NCBI GenBank assembly: GCA_012837885.1
Contig: DUQI01000048.1
Location: forward strand, 1-49,601
Direction of reading: 5' to 3'
Source of the DNA: Fastidiosipila sp.
Lineage (GTDB): Bacteria > Bacillota > Clostridia > Saccharofermentanales > DTU023
Length of the DNA: 49,601 bases
Part shown: positions 16,778-26,903 of the stretch, piece after piece
How the letters are laid out: each line of letters opens with the position of its first letter
How positions within the stretch are numbered: the stretch's first letter is position 1
Program-made: the position numbers and the translations under genes
The notes under the pieces: model-generated
Database searches by the model: none
What the model saw: the letters and a program-made list of their open reading frames with translations, nothing else
What the model was told of the DNA's origin: nothing

Positions 16778-18562
16778 ATGCTGCATAAAGAGACTTTTAG
16801 ATTGGACATCGCTTTCGAACATGTCGATATACGGCGTACCGGGACGATTGTGCTCGGCGACAGTGAGGCGGCGCTCAGGGCCACCTTGGAGCTGCAGCAA
16901 AACGGCGTGGAGGATCTGATTCTCGTTACGCCCGATCGATCGCACGACGCGTATCAACCGGCGGACAGCCACTACTGGCATGAACAAACGCTCGATGATG
17001 ATCTCGACACGATGGACGGTGATATTGTTTTGGCGCTCGAGACAGAAAGAGAGGCGGCACTCTCTTACCTCGTCACGCTCGGTGCCGAAGTGAGCGAGCG
17101 AGAAGAAGGACTCTACATCGAGCGGGCAGCCGACGGCAAAACGGTGCAGGAGCTGCTACTTCAAAAAGTCAAAGACAGTAACATCGAGATCTATGAGCGC
17201 TATCAGGTGCTTCGTTTCCTGGTCGCCAAGAAGCATATCAACGGTGTGTTCTTGTTAAACCGTGATCCGAAAGAGGGACAGGTAAGTTATAAAGTACTGC
17301 TCGCAGACAACGTCGTCGTCGGCACCGGCGGACCGACGAGTGTCTACTCCAATACGACGTATATGTCGGAAAGAAGCGCCACGTACGGTCTGGCCGTACT
17401 AGCCGGTGCCAAAGTGAAAAACGCGGCCGAATGGCGTTTCGGGCTTTCGGTCAAAGCCTTTCCCCTGAAGCTGACCCGTGCCTTTATGAGCGCATTGCCG
17501 CGCATATACTCGGTCGATAAAGACGGTCGGGAACATGACTTTTTGACCACAGCGTGGCCGCTTGATGACGTCTGCCAGAAGATGCTCTTAAAGGCAGACC
17601 ACTGGGCATTCGACGTACGGCAAATAGAGTCGGCAGGCGCGATCGATCTACTGATCAAGACAGAGGAAGATCGCGGGCGAGGCGTATTTGTCGATTACCG
17701 GGAGAACCTTTCCCATGATTTCTCCTTGGACAAGCTTACGGGAGAGATAAGCCGGGCATTAAAGGCGGCAGGTGCGATGCAGGAAACACCAGTGGAGCGG
17801 CTGCGAAAGCTCGATGAGAGCGCTTATCAGGCGTGTCTGGCAAACGGAATCGACCTGGAAAAAGAGCCTCTCGCCGTGCACACGGCGGCCGGTCATCATA
17901 TCGGCGGATTGACGATCGATGAATGGTGGCAAACATCCTTTGAAGGGCTCTACGCGGTGGGCGAAGCGGCGGCCGTATACGGCGCTGATCATGAATTCGG
18001 CAAGTTGAGTGCTGGCCAAATCGGTGCTATCCGGGCGGCAAGACATATCGCGGAAAAAAGGAATAAAGGCATCACCAAGAATCATATCGATCGACCGATG
18101 CGTGATCTGGTCAGAGAGTTCATTCGCTATGCTAAAGCGGCGGTCGACAACAAAGGTAAGTTAGCGGACGAGTTCGAAGATGAGCTGCGTGAAAAACTGA
18201 ACCGGTTCGCCATGTTGATCAGAGAAAAGAGCGCACTCCAATCGCTAAACAACACCCTGCGTCGAGCGATGAGCGCATTCGATACACTCAGGATTCGCAG
18301 GATTGAAGATCAGGGAGATTTGATCCATATGCTGAATACGTGGTACGCACAAGCGGCGCTCGTCTTTGCCAGTCTCGACTTATTCGAGTCTGAAACCTCA
18401 GGCGGGATCGGTGCTGTCTATTATGACGGGAGCACAGCATGCTTGACCGAACAAGCGGAAGAGATGGTGGTGCAGGAGATCTGGCTGGCCGATGGAAAAT
18501 TCGAGTCAGAGTGGAGAGAACTTCGGCCGCTGCCAAGCCGATTAAGCCGGTGCGACTCCTAA
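16778..18562 (+). CDS. FAD-dependent oxidoreductase, fumarate reductase / aspartate oxidase-like, with a degenerate N-terminal FAD motif
   Basis: A 594-residue protein with the architecture of the succinate dehydrogenase/fumarate reductase flavoprotein family. The clearest match is about 365-425: H-T-A-A-G-H-H-I-G-G-L, then G-L-Y-A-V-G-E-A-A and F-G-K-L-S-A-G-Q-I-G-A-I-R-A-A-R-H-I-A-E, which binds FAD in the family. V-V-G-T-G-G is near 187. The N-terminal dinucleotide motif expected as G-x-G-x-x-G reads V-L-G-D-S-E-A-A-L (25-33), having lost two glycines. FAD binding may therefore be weak, or the protein may have a changed role. It lies between the tungstate importer and molybdopterin genes, and its 3' end overlaps the convergent MobB-like gene by 21 bases. 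The substrate is unknown. ATG 16778 follows AGGTGA. Confidence 0.7.
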   Translation: MLHKETFRLDIAFEHVDIRRTGTIVLGDSEAALRATLELQQNGVEDLILVTPDRSHDAYQPADSHYWHEQTLDDDLDTMDGDIVLALETEREAALSYLVTLGAEVSEREEGLYIERAADGKTVQELLLQKVKDSNIEIYERYQVLRFLVAKKHINGVFLLNRDPKEGQVSYKVLLADNVVVGTGGPTSVYSNTTYMSERSATYGLAVLAGAKVKNAAEWRFGLSVKAFPLKLTRAFMSALPRIYSVDKDGREHDFLTTAWPLDDVCQKMLLKADHWAFDVRQIESAGAIDLLIKTEEDRGRGVFVDYRENLSHDFSLDKLTGEISRALKAAGAMQETPVERLRKLDESAYQACLANGIDLEKEPLAVHTAAGHHIGGLTIDEWWQTSFEGLYAVGEAAAVYGADHEFGKLSAGQIGAIRAARHIAEKRNKGITKNHIDRPMRDLVREFIRYAKAAVDNKGKLADEFEDELREKLNRFAMLIREKSALQSLNNTLRRAMSAFDTLRIRRIEDQGDLIHMLNTWYAQAALVFASLDLFESETSGGIGAVYYDGSTACLTEQAEEMVVQEIWLADGKFESEWRELRPLPSRLSRCDS

Positions 18563-19081
18563 GATCTCTTTGATCCGGCTGACGATTGTCTCGACATCGT
18601 CTTTGGTGAACGGTTCTATAATACGGATATCGGCGAGTTCCTTCGTCTTCTTTGCCGACGCTTTGACTTCACCTTCAGGGGTTTCGATATGAATAAACAG
18701 AGCCGGCGTTAGATCGAAGCGTAGCGCATTCGACTCGCAGAGGACGACATGCGTGCTCTGGCCGGAGGTAGTGTTGCCTTCTTTCAATTGAACGCCTGTC
18801 TCGGTCAGTGCTTCACGTAGAAGCGGCAGTCTGTCTTTGTCGTCAGCTTCGATGTGAATGACGTGTGTGCAGCCGGCTTCAAACATGTTTCGGACGCTCG
18901 GTTTTACTTCATGTCGTTCTTCAAAAAAATAGCCGGATGGTCCTGTCTTCGGTGCCCGGATTTTGACGCCGATGACGTCGATGCCAGCGGCTGTCAACTC
19001 CTTGGCGATACTGGCCAGCAGGGTAGACTTGCCGAGTTGTCTGCGATCGGCACCGATCAGGATGATGGGTGCGATAGTCAT
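18542..19081 (-). CDS. P-loop protein, MobB-like molybdopterin accessory protein
   Basis: A 179-residue cytosolic protein starting with a Walker A-type loop G-A-D-R-R-Q-L-G-K-S-T (10-20) after a hydrophobic beta-strand, a pattern seen in MobB. The rest (V-I-H-I-E-A-D-D near 83-90 and a predicted C-terminal helix) does not clearly match standard MobB, so it may belong to a related nucleotide-binding group. It overlaps the upstream MoeA-PBP gene by four bases, so it is translated with it, and its 3' end runs 21 bases into the convergent flavoprotein gene. Context points to molybdenum/tungsten cofactor maturation; the exact step is not known. Confidence 0.6.
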   Translation of the reverse strand: MTIAPIILIGADRRQLGKSTLLASIAKELTAAGIDVIGVKIRAPKTGPSGYFFEERHEVKPSVRNMFEAGCTHVIHIEADDKDRLPLLREALTETGVQLKEGNTTSGQSTHVVLCESNALRFDLTPALFIHIETPEGEVKASAKKTKELADIRIIEPFTKDDVETIVSRIKEILGVAPA

Positions 19082-20985
19082 GTGTCTGCTTCATCCTTTT
19101 TGATATAGACGATCTCACCTGTACGCGAGAAACCATAGCCGCCGAGTGTCGCGACACGCTGCTTGAAGTGATCACTCTTAAGAAGCTCAAGCAGGCGCTG
19201 GATTCTCGGGTCGTCGAGTGCTTCCTCATACATCAGGAAATCGTATTCTTCATTGCCGATGGGATAAAAATCGAGTCCGAGGGCGTTCGCGGCCGAGAGG
19301 ATGCCGAGTCCGGCATCGGCCGAACCGGTGGCGACCGCGGAGGCGACCGCTAGATGCGTCGTGAGCGCACGGTCGTAACCTTGAATGTCGGCTGGATCAA
19401 TCGCCTCTTTGCCGAGCAGATAATCGAGCAGTATACGGGTACCGGCGCCTCTTTGCCGGTTGGCAAAGGTCACGTCGTCTCTCGCCAGGTCTTTGATCGT
19501 CCTAATGTTTTTAGGATTGTCCTTTTGAACCATGATACCCTGCACCCGTTCGACCACCTTGATCAAGACCATGTCGTCTTCGGGAAAGTAGCGCCTTACG
19601 ATCGGCTCGTTGTAGATGCCGCTTTCTTCGTCGAGGATATGTGTCGGGGCGAAGTTCGCTTCGCGTCTTTTCAAAGCGAGCAGTCCGGCTTGGCTGCCGA
19701 CATGCGAGGAAGAGACGGGCATCAAGTCGGAAAGCACATCCATGACGATGTCGTGCGAGCCGACGGCGAACAGCTTTTCGGCGATCTCGGCGCGAGGCTT
19801 TAGAAGATCGACCTGTAATATGCCGCCGGCATCGACGCCTTCCGTTTCGCGTGGAATGACGGCGATGCCGTCTGCCCTGACCAGGCTCATCAACACCCCG
19901 GCACCGCCGGCTTGACGCGTGGCGACCAGCTTATCGCCGATACGGCCGAGATTGACACGGACGTGCTCTTCGCTCTTCACAGATGAGGCGATACGTCTTG
20001 CGGCGACAGCCGTTTCACTGGCCGTAGTGTAGGTCTTTTCGCCGGTCAGAGCGGCGAGCACAGGCAGGACGAAATGTTGAGCCGTGAGGTAGGCGGATAC
20101 GGGAAAGCCCGGGATCCCGATGACCGGCTTTTGATCGACGATCGCGAGGATCACCGGTTTACCCGGTTTCAAGGCGACGCCGTGTACGACGACCTCACCG
20201 AGCTCACGCAGCACATGTACTGCATGATCGTGTCTGCCGGCTGATGAGCCGGCGATCACGAGGACGAGATCCGACGACTTTACGCGTTCCAAAATCGCCG
20301 CTTTTAGTGAATCTCTCTCATCCCGGATAACCTTTGTTATTGTCGATGCGATACCTTTTTCTTGCAAGATCGCTTTCAACATCAGGGAGTTTGTGTCGCG
20401 GATCGTGCCGACTTCTAGATCTTTCGGATCCTGCACAATTTCGTTGCCGGTCGGCAGTATACCGACCTCAGGTGTTTTGGCGACCTCGATGCGATCGATG
20501 CCGCCGGCGAGAAGCGCCGCCAGATCGACGGGGCGCAGACGGTGCCCCGATGGAACGATCATTTCCGTTTCGACGATGTCTTCACCGATCGGACGCACAT
20601 GCTGCCACGGTACGGCTGCCTGATGGATGCGGACCGTTTTTTGATCGATCGTCACCACCTCTTCAATCATGATCACGGCGTCGGTAGACGAAGGCAAGGT
20701 ATTCCCCGTGTTGATCCAGAAAAACGTCTCACCTTCGATCAAGTCGAGCGGTTCCGTGATGCGCGCCGTAGACGTGTCGTTCGCTCTGACGGCGATACCG
20801 TCCATCGCCGCCTGATTGCTGTTCGGACTTGAAGTCAAAGCGTAGACAGCCTCGGTCGTGATGCGCCCGAGTGCATCCGGCGTCGCGATCACTTCCGACT
20901 GGCGCTTCAAATCGAGTCGTTCGAGAAACGCAGCCAGCGCTTCTTCAGCAGGGATGTTTTGAATATACGCTTGTTGCTGATTCAT
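19078..20985 (-). CDS. MoeA fused to a periplasmic-binding-protein-like domain
   Basis: A 635-residue cytosolic fusion. Residues 1 to about 405 are a MoeA domain, which inserts Mo or W into adenylylated molybdopterin: N-Q-A-A-M-D-G near 56-62, the P-T-G-N-E-I motif, and V-I-A-G-S-S-A-G-R-H-D. Residues about 420-630 are a PBP-like domain with the motif N-R-Q-R-G-A-G-T-R (about 512-520), known from molybdate/tungstate-associated MoeA fusions and resembling LysR effector domains. The PBP domain has no signal peptide, so it senses or binds its ligand in the cytosol. It follows a second MoeA by four bases. Two MoeA paralogues are common in organisms using both Mo and W, and different metal preference is possible. 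Confidence 0.9.
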   Translation of the reverse strand: MNQQQAYIQNIPAEEALAAFLERLDLKRQSEVIATPDALGRITTEAVYALTSSPNSNQAAMDGIAVRANDTSTARITEPLDLIEGETFFWINTGNTLPSSTDAVIMIEEVVTIDQKTVRIHQAAVPWQHVRPIGEDIVETEMIVPSGHRLRPVDLAALLAGGIDRIEVAKTPEVGILPTGNEIVQDPKDLEVGTIRDTNSLMLKAILQEKGIASTITKVIRDERDSLKAAILERVKSSDLVLVIAGSSAGRHDHAVHVLRELGEVVVHGVALKPGKPVILAIVDQKPVIGIPGFPVSAYLTAQHFVLPVLAALTGEKTYTTASETAVAARRIASSVKSEEHVRVNLGRIGDKLVATRQAGGAGVLMSLVRADGIAVIPRETEGVDAGGILQVDLLKPRAEIAEKLFAVGSHDIVMDVLSDLMPVSSSHVGSQAGLLALKRREANFAPTHILDEESGIYNEPIVRRYFPEDDMVLIKVVERVQGIMVQKDNPKNIRTIKDLARDDVTFANRQRGAGTRILLDYLLGKEAIDPADIQGYDRALTTHLAVASAVATGSADAGLGILSAANALGLDFYPIGNEEYDFLMYEEALDDPRIQRLLELLKSDHFKQRVATLGGYGFSRTGEIVYIKKDEADT

Positions 20986-20989
20986 CGTT

Positions 20990-22225
20990 TCACCCTTCCA
21001 TCATCTGGACACTGACCAGGCTACCGGCATAGACGCCTTCTTCGTTTTCAGGAATCACGAAGTAGCCGTCCGCTTTGGCCAAGAGCGAGACGAGGCCGCT
21101 CTGACCGCGAAGCGGTCTACAGACGACCTGTCCATCATCATTTTTTTCGAGCCGCACCGCCTGATACGTCGTTCGGCCGGGTGCGCCGTGACAGTTTTCC
21201 GAAAGTATTGCGTCGATCGGAGCCGCGCCGGACGTTTTCAAGCCGAGACGGCGAAAGGCCGGAAACATCAACGACTGAAAGATGATCTGGCAGCTCGCCG
21301 GATGACCGGGGAGCCCGAGCAACAACGTGTCGGATACCGTGGCTGCCAAGGTCGGTTTGCCCGGTTTGGCCTTCAAACCGTGAAAGAGCAGGCGGCTTTC
21401 GGGAAATGACAACATCGTCGCTTTGGTAAAATCTTTTTCGCCGACGGAGCTTCCGCCCGAGACGAGCACGATATCGGTTTCTTCAATGCCCCGCGCCACA
21501 TGGTCATGAAGGGCGGACGGATCGTCGCCGACGAGCGAGGTGAAAACGACCGTGCCGCCAAGCGCCTTTATCTGACTACTCAAGACGTAGGCATTCGAAT
21601 CCCGGACCTCACCAATCTTGAGCGGTGTACCGAGGGGACGGATTTCGTCGCCGGTCGAAAGGATACAAAAGCGAGGCTTCCGGTAAACGTCGACATGCTC
21701 GATCGAGAGGGTCGCCAAAGCGCCGATCTGACCGGCTCCGAGCAAGGTACCCTTTTGAAGGACGATGTCTCCTTCGGTGATGTCTTCTCCGACTCGAATC
21801 GTGTTGTCGCCCGGGGCAACGGAGCGTGAGACGAAGATGTCATCGCCGAGTCGCTCCGTATGTTCGATCATGACGGCGGCATCGGCGCCGGGTGGCAGCA
21901 TGCCGCCTGTCGGAATCTTTCTCGCCCTGCCCGAAATAAGTGGCGTGATGACCTCTTCTCCCATCTTGATCTGCCCGTCGAGTAAAAGTAAAGCAGGGAT
22001 GGTGTCGGAAGCGCCGACCGTATCGTCGGCTTTGACCGCGTATCCGTCGACGGTCGATTTTTCAAAATTGGGGACCGACTCGGGCGCGATGATATCGCAG
22101 GCCAGCTTTCTCCCATACGCCTGATCGAGCGGGATCGATTCAACGCGCTTAAAAAGCGTACGCTCTAAAAACGCGCTGATCTGGTCGACGGCCGGATCGA
22201 CCGGCGTGAGGTCAAAAAAGAGCAT
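20990..22225 (-). CDS. moeA: Molybdopterin molybdenumtransferase MoeA
   Basis: A 411-residue stand-alone MoeA/gephyrin E-domain protein, full length. Family motifs: V-P-N-F-E-K-S-T-V-D-G-Y-A near 55-67, I-P-T-G-G-M-L-P-P-G-A-D-A near 107-119, L-S-T-G-D-E-I and V-S-G-G-S-S-V-G-E-K-D, with the C-terminal domain-IV beta-structure. It catalyses metal insertion into adenylyl-molybdopterin. It is 14 bases downstream of a 64-residue gene and four bases upstream of the MoeA-PBP fusion, all on the minus strand. Confidence 0.93.
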   Translation of the reverse strand: MLFFDLTPVDPAVDQISAFLERTLFKRVESIPLDQAYGRKLACDIIAPESVPNFEKSTVDGYAVKADDTVGASDTIPALLLLDGQIKMGEEVITPLISGRARKIPTGGMLPPGADAAVMIEHTERLGDDIFVSRSVAPGDNTIRVGEDITEGDIVLQKGTLLGAGQIGALATLSIEHVDVYRKPRFCILSTGDEIRPLGTPLKIGEVRDSNAYVLSSQIKALGGTVVFTSLVGDDPSALHDHVARGIEETDIVLVSGGSSVGEKDFTKATMLSFPESRLLFHGLKAKPGKPTLAATVSDTLLLGLPGHPASCQIIFQSLMFPAFRRLGLKTSGAAPIDAILSENCHGAPGRTTYQAVRLEKNDDGQVVCRPLRGQSGLVSLLAKADGYFVIPENEEGVYAGSLVSVQMMEG

Positions 22226-22239
22226 ACGTGGTGTCCTTT

Positions 22240-22434
22240 CTACTCAGAATCCGCGGCGGTTTCGATTCGGATCTCGATCGTGGACGGATTCTCGCCGCCA
22301 TGTAATGTTTTTACCATCGCGATGATCGTCTCACCGAGTATCGTTTCGACGAACGGTACGAGTCCGATCGCCTCGCCGTTCACTTTGAGATCGACGTCGA
22401 ACCGGTTTGAGTATTTTTTATCTGTTGGTGTCAT
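22240..22434 (-). CDS. Small conserved-looking protein in the molybdopterin operon
   Basis: A 64-residue acidic protein, not recognised. It starts at ATG 22434 with GGAGGT seven bases upstream; an earlier in-frame ATG lies before that ribosome site and is unlikely to be used. It alternates beta-prone and helical stretches (F-D-V-D-L-K-V-N-G, then T-I-L-G-E-T-I-I-A-M-V-K-T-L, then S-T-I-E-I-R-I-E) and ends with A-D-S-E, resembling a small beta-alpha-beta fold. No cysteines, no signal, no membrane segment. The good ribosome site and the 14-base gap to moeA support a real gene linked to cofactor biosynthesis or use. Confidence 0.65.
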   Translation of the reverse strand: MTPTDKKYSNRFDVDLKVNGEAIGLVPFVETILGETIIAMVKTLHGGENPSTIEIRIETAADSE

Positions 22435-22489
22435 AACGTTACCTCCCTGCATGTGGAATCAATGAGTCAGTAAATGACCGGTGCATTGG

Positions 22490-23779
22490 CTATTCGTCTC
22501 TTTCAGCGTTGTCTGCCAGATCATCTTCGTAACGGGCCAAGCGCTTCAAGGCGTGTCGCAGTATGTAGCCGACGGCGAGCACTGAGAGACCGACCAGAAT
22601 CGTCTGCCACGGTAACGAAACCGCGAGCGTAATACAGGAGAGCAGGCCGATCACCGGGATCGCGCGCGGGATGATGCGATGCTCCTTCGATTGCCGCAAA
22701 GCCGACAAGTTCGCGAGCGAGTAATAGAGCAGGATGGAAAAACTTGCCGTCATGGCGATCAGCGGGATCGAACCGATCAGGGACAAAAGCCAGATGATAA
22801 CTCCGGTCGACAGAATACCGACATACGGGACGTTACGTTTGACGTCGGCAAAGATCTTCGGCAGATCGCCGCCCTTGGCCATGGCGAAGCCCATGCGGGA
22901 GATGCCTGCGATCTGCGAGAGTAATACGCCGAAAAGTGCTGTTAACGAAGCGAGACTCAAGACGGTGACGAGCCAGCGATCGCCGATCGCCGAGGCGACG
23001 TTGAACAGCGGCGCATCGCCGGCAGCAAGTCGTTCACTACCGAGGACACCGACCGACACGAAAGCGACCAGCATATAGAGTACCGAGGTAATCGCCAAGG
23101 TCAAGATGACGGCCCGCGGGATCGTACGTTTCGGCTCCAACACCTCGTCACCGAGCGTCGTGATCCTGGCATAGCCGGTGAAGGCAAAAAACATCAGTGC
23201 CGCCGCTTCGAGAAGCCCGGGTACACCGGCTTTGAAAAATGGTTGGAAGTTCGACATATTGATGTCGGCGAGTCCTCTCCCCGAAAAAAGAAGCAGAGCA
23301 CCGACCGTTAAAGCGACGATGATCACATTCAGGTGGCCGGCCTTTTTGATGCCGAACAGGTTCAAGACTGTCAAAAGTAGAATCAGGAGCGATGTGACAA
23401 GAAACGGCGAGACGCCCGGAACGAAAGCTGCAAAGGCGTGGCCGAAGCCGAGCGCGACGACCGATCCGGCCGACAGTTTGCTAAGTAAAAACATAAAGCC
23501 TGCCGCGAATCCGGCATGGGGCGAGATCTTTCGCGACGCATACACATAAGTACCGCCGGAAGTCGGCATCTCGGCGGCCAACTGAGCAGAGGACAAACCG
23601 TTGCAGGTCGCTGCAATGGCAGCGAGAAAGAGCGCGAGCATCAGTGACGGACCGGTCACCGCGGCAGCGACCCCGGTGATGACGAAGATACCGGCCCCGA
23701 CGACGGCACCGACGCCTATGCCTGTCGCATCGAGTAGATTAAGTTGTCTTTTCAGTTGATTGTCTTGCTTTTTATCCAT
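22490..23779 (-). CDS. APC-family amino acid permease
   Basis: A 429-residue membrane protein with about 12 hydrophobic segments. The first is the substrate-binding G-V-G-A-V-V-G-A-G-I-F-V-I-T-G of the amino acid-polyamine-organocation superfamily. F-F-A-F-T-G-Y-A-R near segment 6 and L-G-D-E-V-L-E-P-K-R-T-I-P-R-A after it are typical of this group. The substrate is probably an amino acid but cannot be specified. It is 37 bases upstream of the 64-residue protein gene on the same strand, so readthrough into the molybdopterin block is possible. Confidence 0.88.
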   Translation of the reverse strand: MDKKQDNQLKRQLNLLDATGIGVGAVVGAGIFVITGVAAAVTGPSLMLALFLAAIAATCNGLSSAQLAAEMPTSGGTYVYASRKISPHAGFAAGFMFLLSKLSAGSVVALGFGHAFAAFVPGVSPFLVTSLLILLLTVLNLFGIKKAGHLNVIIVALTVGALLLFSGRGLADINMSNFQPFFKAGVPGLLEAAALMFFAFTGYARITTLGDEVLEPKRTIPRAVILTLAITSVLYMLVAFVSVGVLGSERLAAGDAPLFNVASAIGDRWLVTVLSLASLTALFGVLLSQIAGISRMGFAMAKGGDLPKIFADVKRNVPYVGILSTGVIIWLLSLIGSIPLIAMTASFSILLYYSLANLSALRQSKEHRIIPRAIPVIGLLSCITLAVSLPWQTILVGLSVLAVGYILRHALKRLARYEDDLADNAERDE

Positions 23780-23956
23780 GGTATTATCTTAGCGTAAACA
23801 ACCGAAAGGATGAATGAAAACGATGGTTGTTATGTACATAAAAGACACGAGTGATACGAAAGTCCGGTAGCGCTTCGAAAGCGCAAAAGACCACGTAAAA
23901 TAATGACAATGTTGATAGCCGGCTACAGCCGGCCATAGAGAAAGGATTAGAAACGA

Positions 23957-24502
23957 ATGGATATATTCAGCATGTTGCAAAGCAAACTCGGTGGCAGTGA
24001 CCTGCTCTCGGAAATTGCCTCTACACTCGGTCTTGAACAAAAAGAAGTCGTCGAGACGGCAGAAGAAGGATTCCCGGCCATGCTCGAAGGCTTGCGTCGA
24101 AACGCCTCCAGCACGGACGGTGCGGCGAGCCTTTCCAAGGCGATCGCTGACCATGCGAAAGTAAACGTCAACTCCGTGCAAGACGTCGATCGGGTAGACG
24201 GTCGAAAGATTCTCGGTCATATCTTCGGCGGTGACAATGCCGCGATCGGCCAGCGGGTCGGTCTGAACGATACGAAAAAGAGCGGCATCCTGGAGATGCT
24301 CGCCCCGATCCTGATGAATATTCTCGGCCAGGGACAACAACGCCCGTCGGCTGACGACGGCCTGATCGATCTCGGATCGCTTTTAGGCGGCGGTAAGGGC
24401 GGCGGCAAAGGCGGCGGCCTGATGGACAGTCTGAAAGGCTTTTTGGACAAGGACGGCGACGGCAAGATCATCGACGATCTCGGGGATATGTTCAGACGCT
24501 AA
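23957..24502 (+). CDS. DUF937-family protein with a C-terminal EF-hand-like loop
   Basis: A 181-residue protein without signal peptide. The N-terminal two-thirds is helical and resembles DUF937 proteins (L-G-H-I-F-G, A-P-I-L-M-N-I-L-G). A glycine-rich tract (L-L-G-G-G-K-G-G-G-K-G-G-G) follows. Near the end D-K-D-G-D-G-K-I-I-D-D-L is a calcium-loop-like D-x-D-x-D-G sequence common at the end of this family. No function is established. AGAAAGG at 23939-23945 is the ribosome site. The 177-base gap to the divergent permease contains short hairpins (AGCGCTT/AAAGCGC and GCCGGC/GCCGGC) and a TAAAATAAT that may act as a promoter. Confidence 0.72.
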   Translation: MDIFSMLQSKLGGSDLLSEIASTLGLEQKEVVETAEEGFPAMLEGLRRNASSTDGAASLSKAIADHAKVNVNSVQDVDRVDGRKILGHIFGGDNAAIGQRVGLNDTKKSGILEMLAPILMNILGQGQQRPSADDGLIDLGSLLGGGKGGGKGGGLMDSLKGFLDKDGDGKIIDDLGDMFRR

Positions 24503-24508
24503 ATCTTT

Positions 24509-24536
24509 TTGATGTCCAGCCCGGACGGTGTATACT
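24509..24536 (+). promoter_or_regulatory. Promoter of the small membrane protein-pyrG unit
   Basis: TTGATG (24509-24514), a 16-base spacer and TATACT (24531-24536), the latter preceded by TG. The expected transcription start is around 24542-24544, directly at the ATG 24545 of the following small gene, leaving no room for a ribosome site. Confidence 0.65.
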
Positions 24537-24544
24537 AACGCCGT

Positions 24545-26346
<1,802 letters not shown>

Positions 26347-26447
26347 TACCGCCTGCAACAGGCCATGCGCTTGGGTTACCGTCCTGATTGAGGTTCTTCG
26401 GTAGGCTTTGAGGAGCCGCGAGGACTTTAATAGGGAGGTTGGCCACA

Positions 26448-26903
26448 ATGATTGACGTTGGTGACAAGATACCTGATTTTTCACTTTCTGACGATCAAGG
26501 AAATGTCGTGACGAACCGTGACCTTAAGGGGCAAAAATATATACTCTATTTCTATCCCAAAGATCTGACTCCGGGCTGCGTCAATGAAGCCGTATGCTTC
26601 GACGCCGTGCTCGACGAGTTCCACGATCTTGGTTACAAAGTATACGGAGTCAATAAAGACACGCCGGAGCTGCATCGCGAGTTCATTGAGCGTTACCATC
26701 TGCGTTTCCGTCTGCTCTCGGATCCCGAGGGTGAGTTCATCGAAAAGATGGGGATGTGGCAGGAAAAGAAAAACTTTGGTAAAACATACTACGGGGTCGC
26801 GCGTTCGACGTTCATCGTCGACGAGGAAGGTGTCGTAGTGAAGGTGTATCACAAGGTGAAACCGGTGGAGCACGCACAAGAAGTGCTTCGCGAACTTAAT
26901 TGA
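26448..26903 (+). CDS. Peroxiredoxin, BCP/PrxQ type
   Basis: A 151-residue thiol peroxidase. The peroxidatic cysteine is C44 in T-P-G-C. A second cysteine is at C50, six residues on; in E. coli BCP the resolving cysteine lies five residues after the peroxidatic one, so the spacing here is shifted by one and disulfide formation may differ. ATG 26448 follows GGGAGG by nine bases; a TTG nine bases upstream overlaps that site and is less likely. The stop overlaps the start of the TSUP transporter gene. It reduces H2O2 or organic peroxides in the cytosol. Confidence 0.9.
   Translation: MIDVGDKIPDFSLSDDQGNVVTNRDLKGQKYILYFYPKDLTPGCVNEAVCFDAVLDEFHDLGYKVYGVNKDTPELHREFIERYHLRFRLLSDPEGEFIEKMGMWQEKKNFGKTYYGVARSTFIVDEEGVVVKVYHKVKPVEHAQEVLRELN

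Noticed and set aside
26448-26903. Selenocysteine in the peroxiredoxin
   Set aside because: The peroxidatic position is an ordinary cysteine codon and there is no in-frame UGA.
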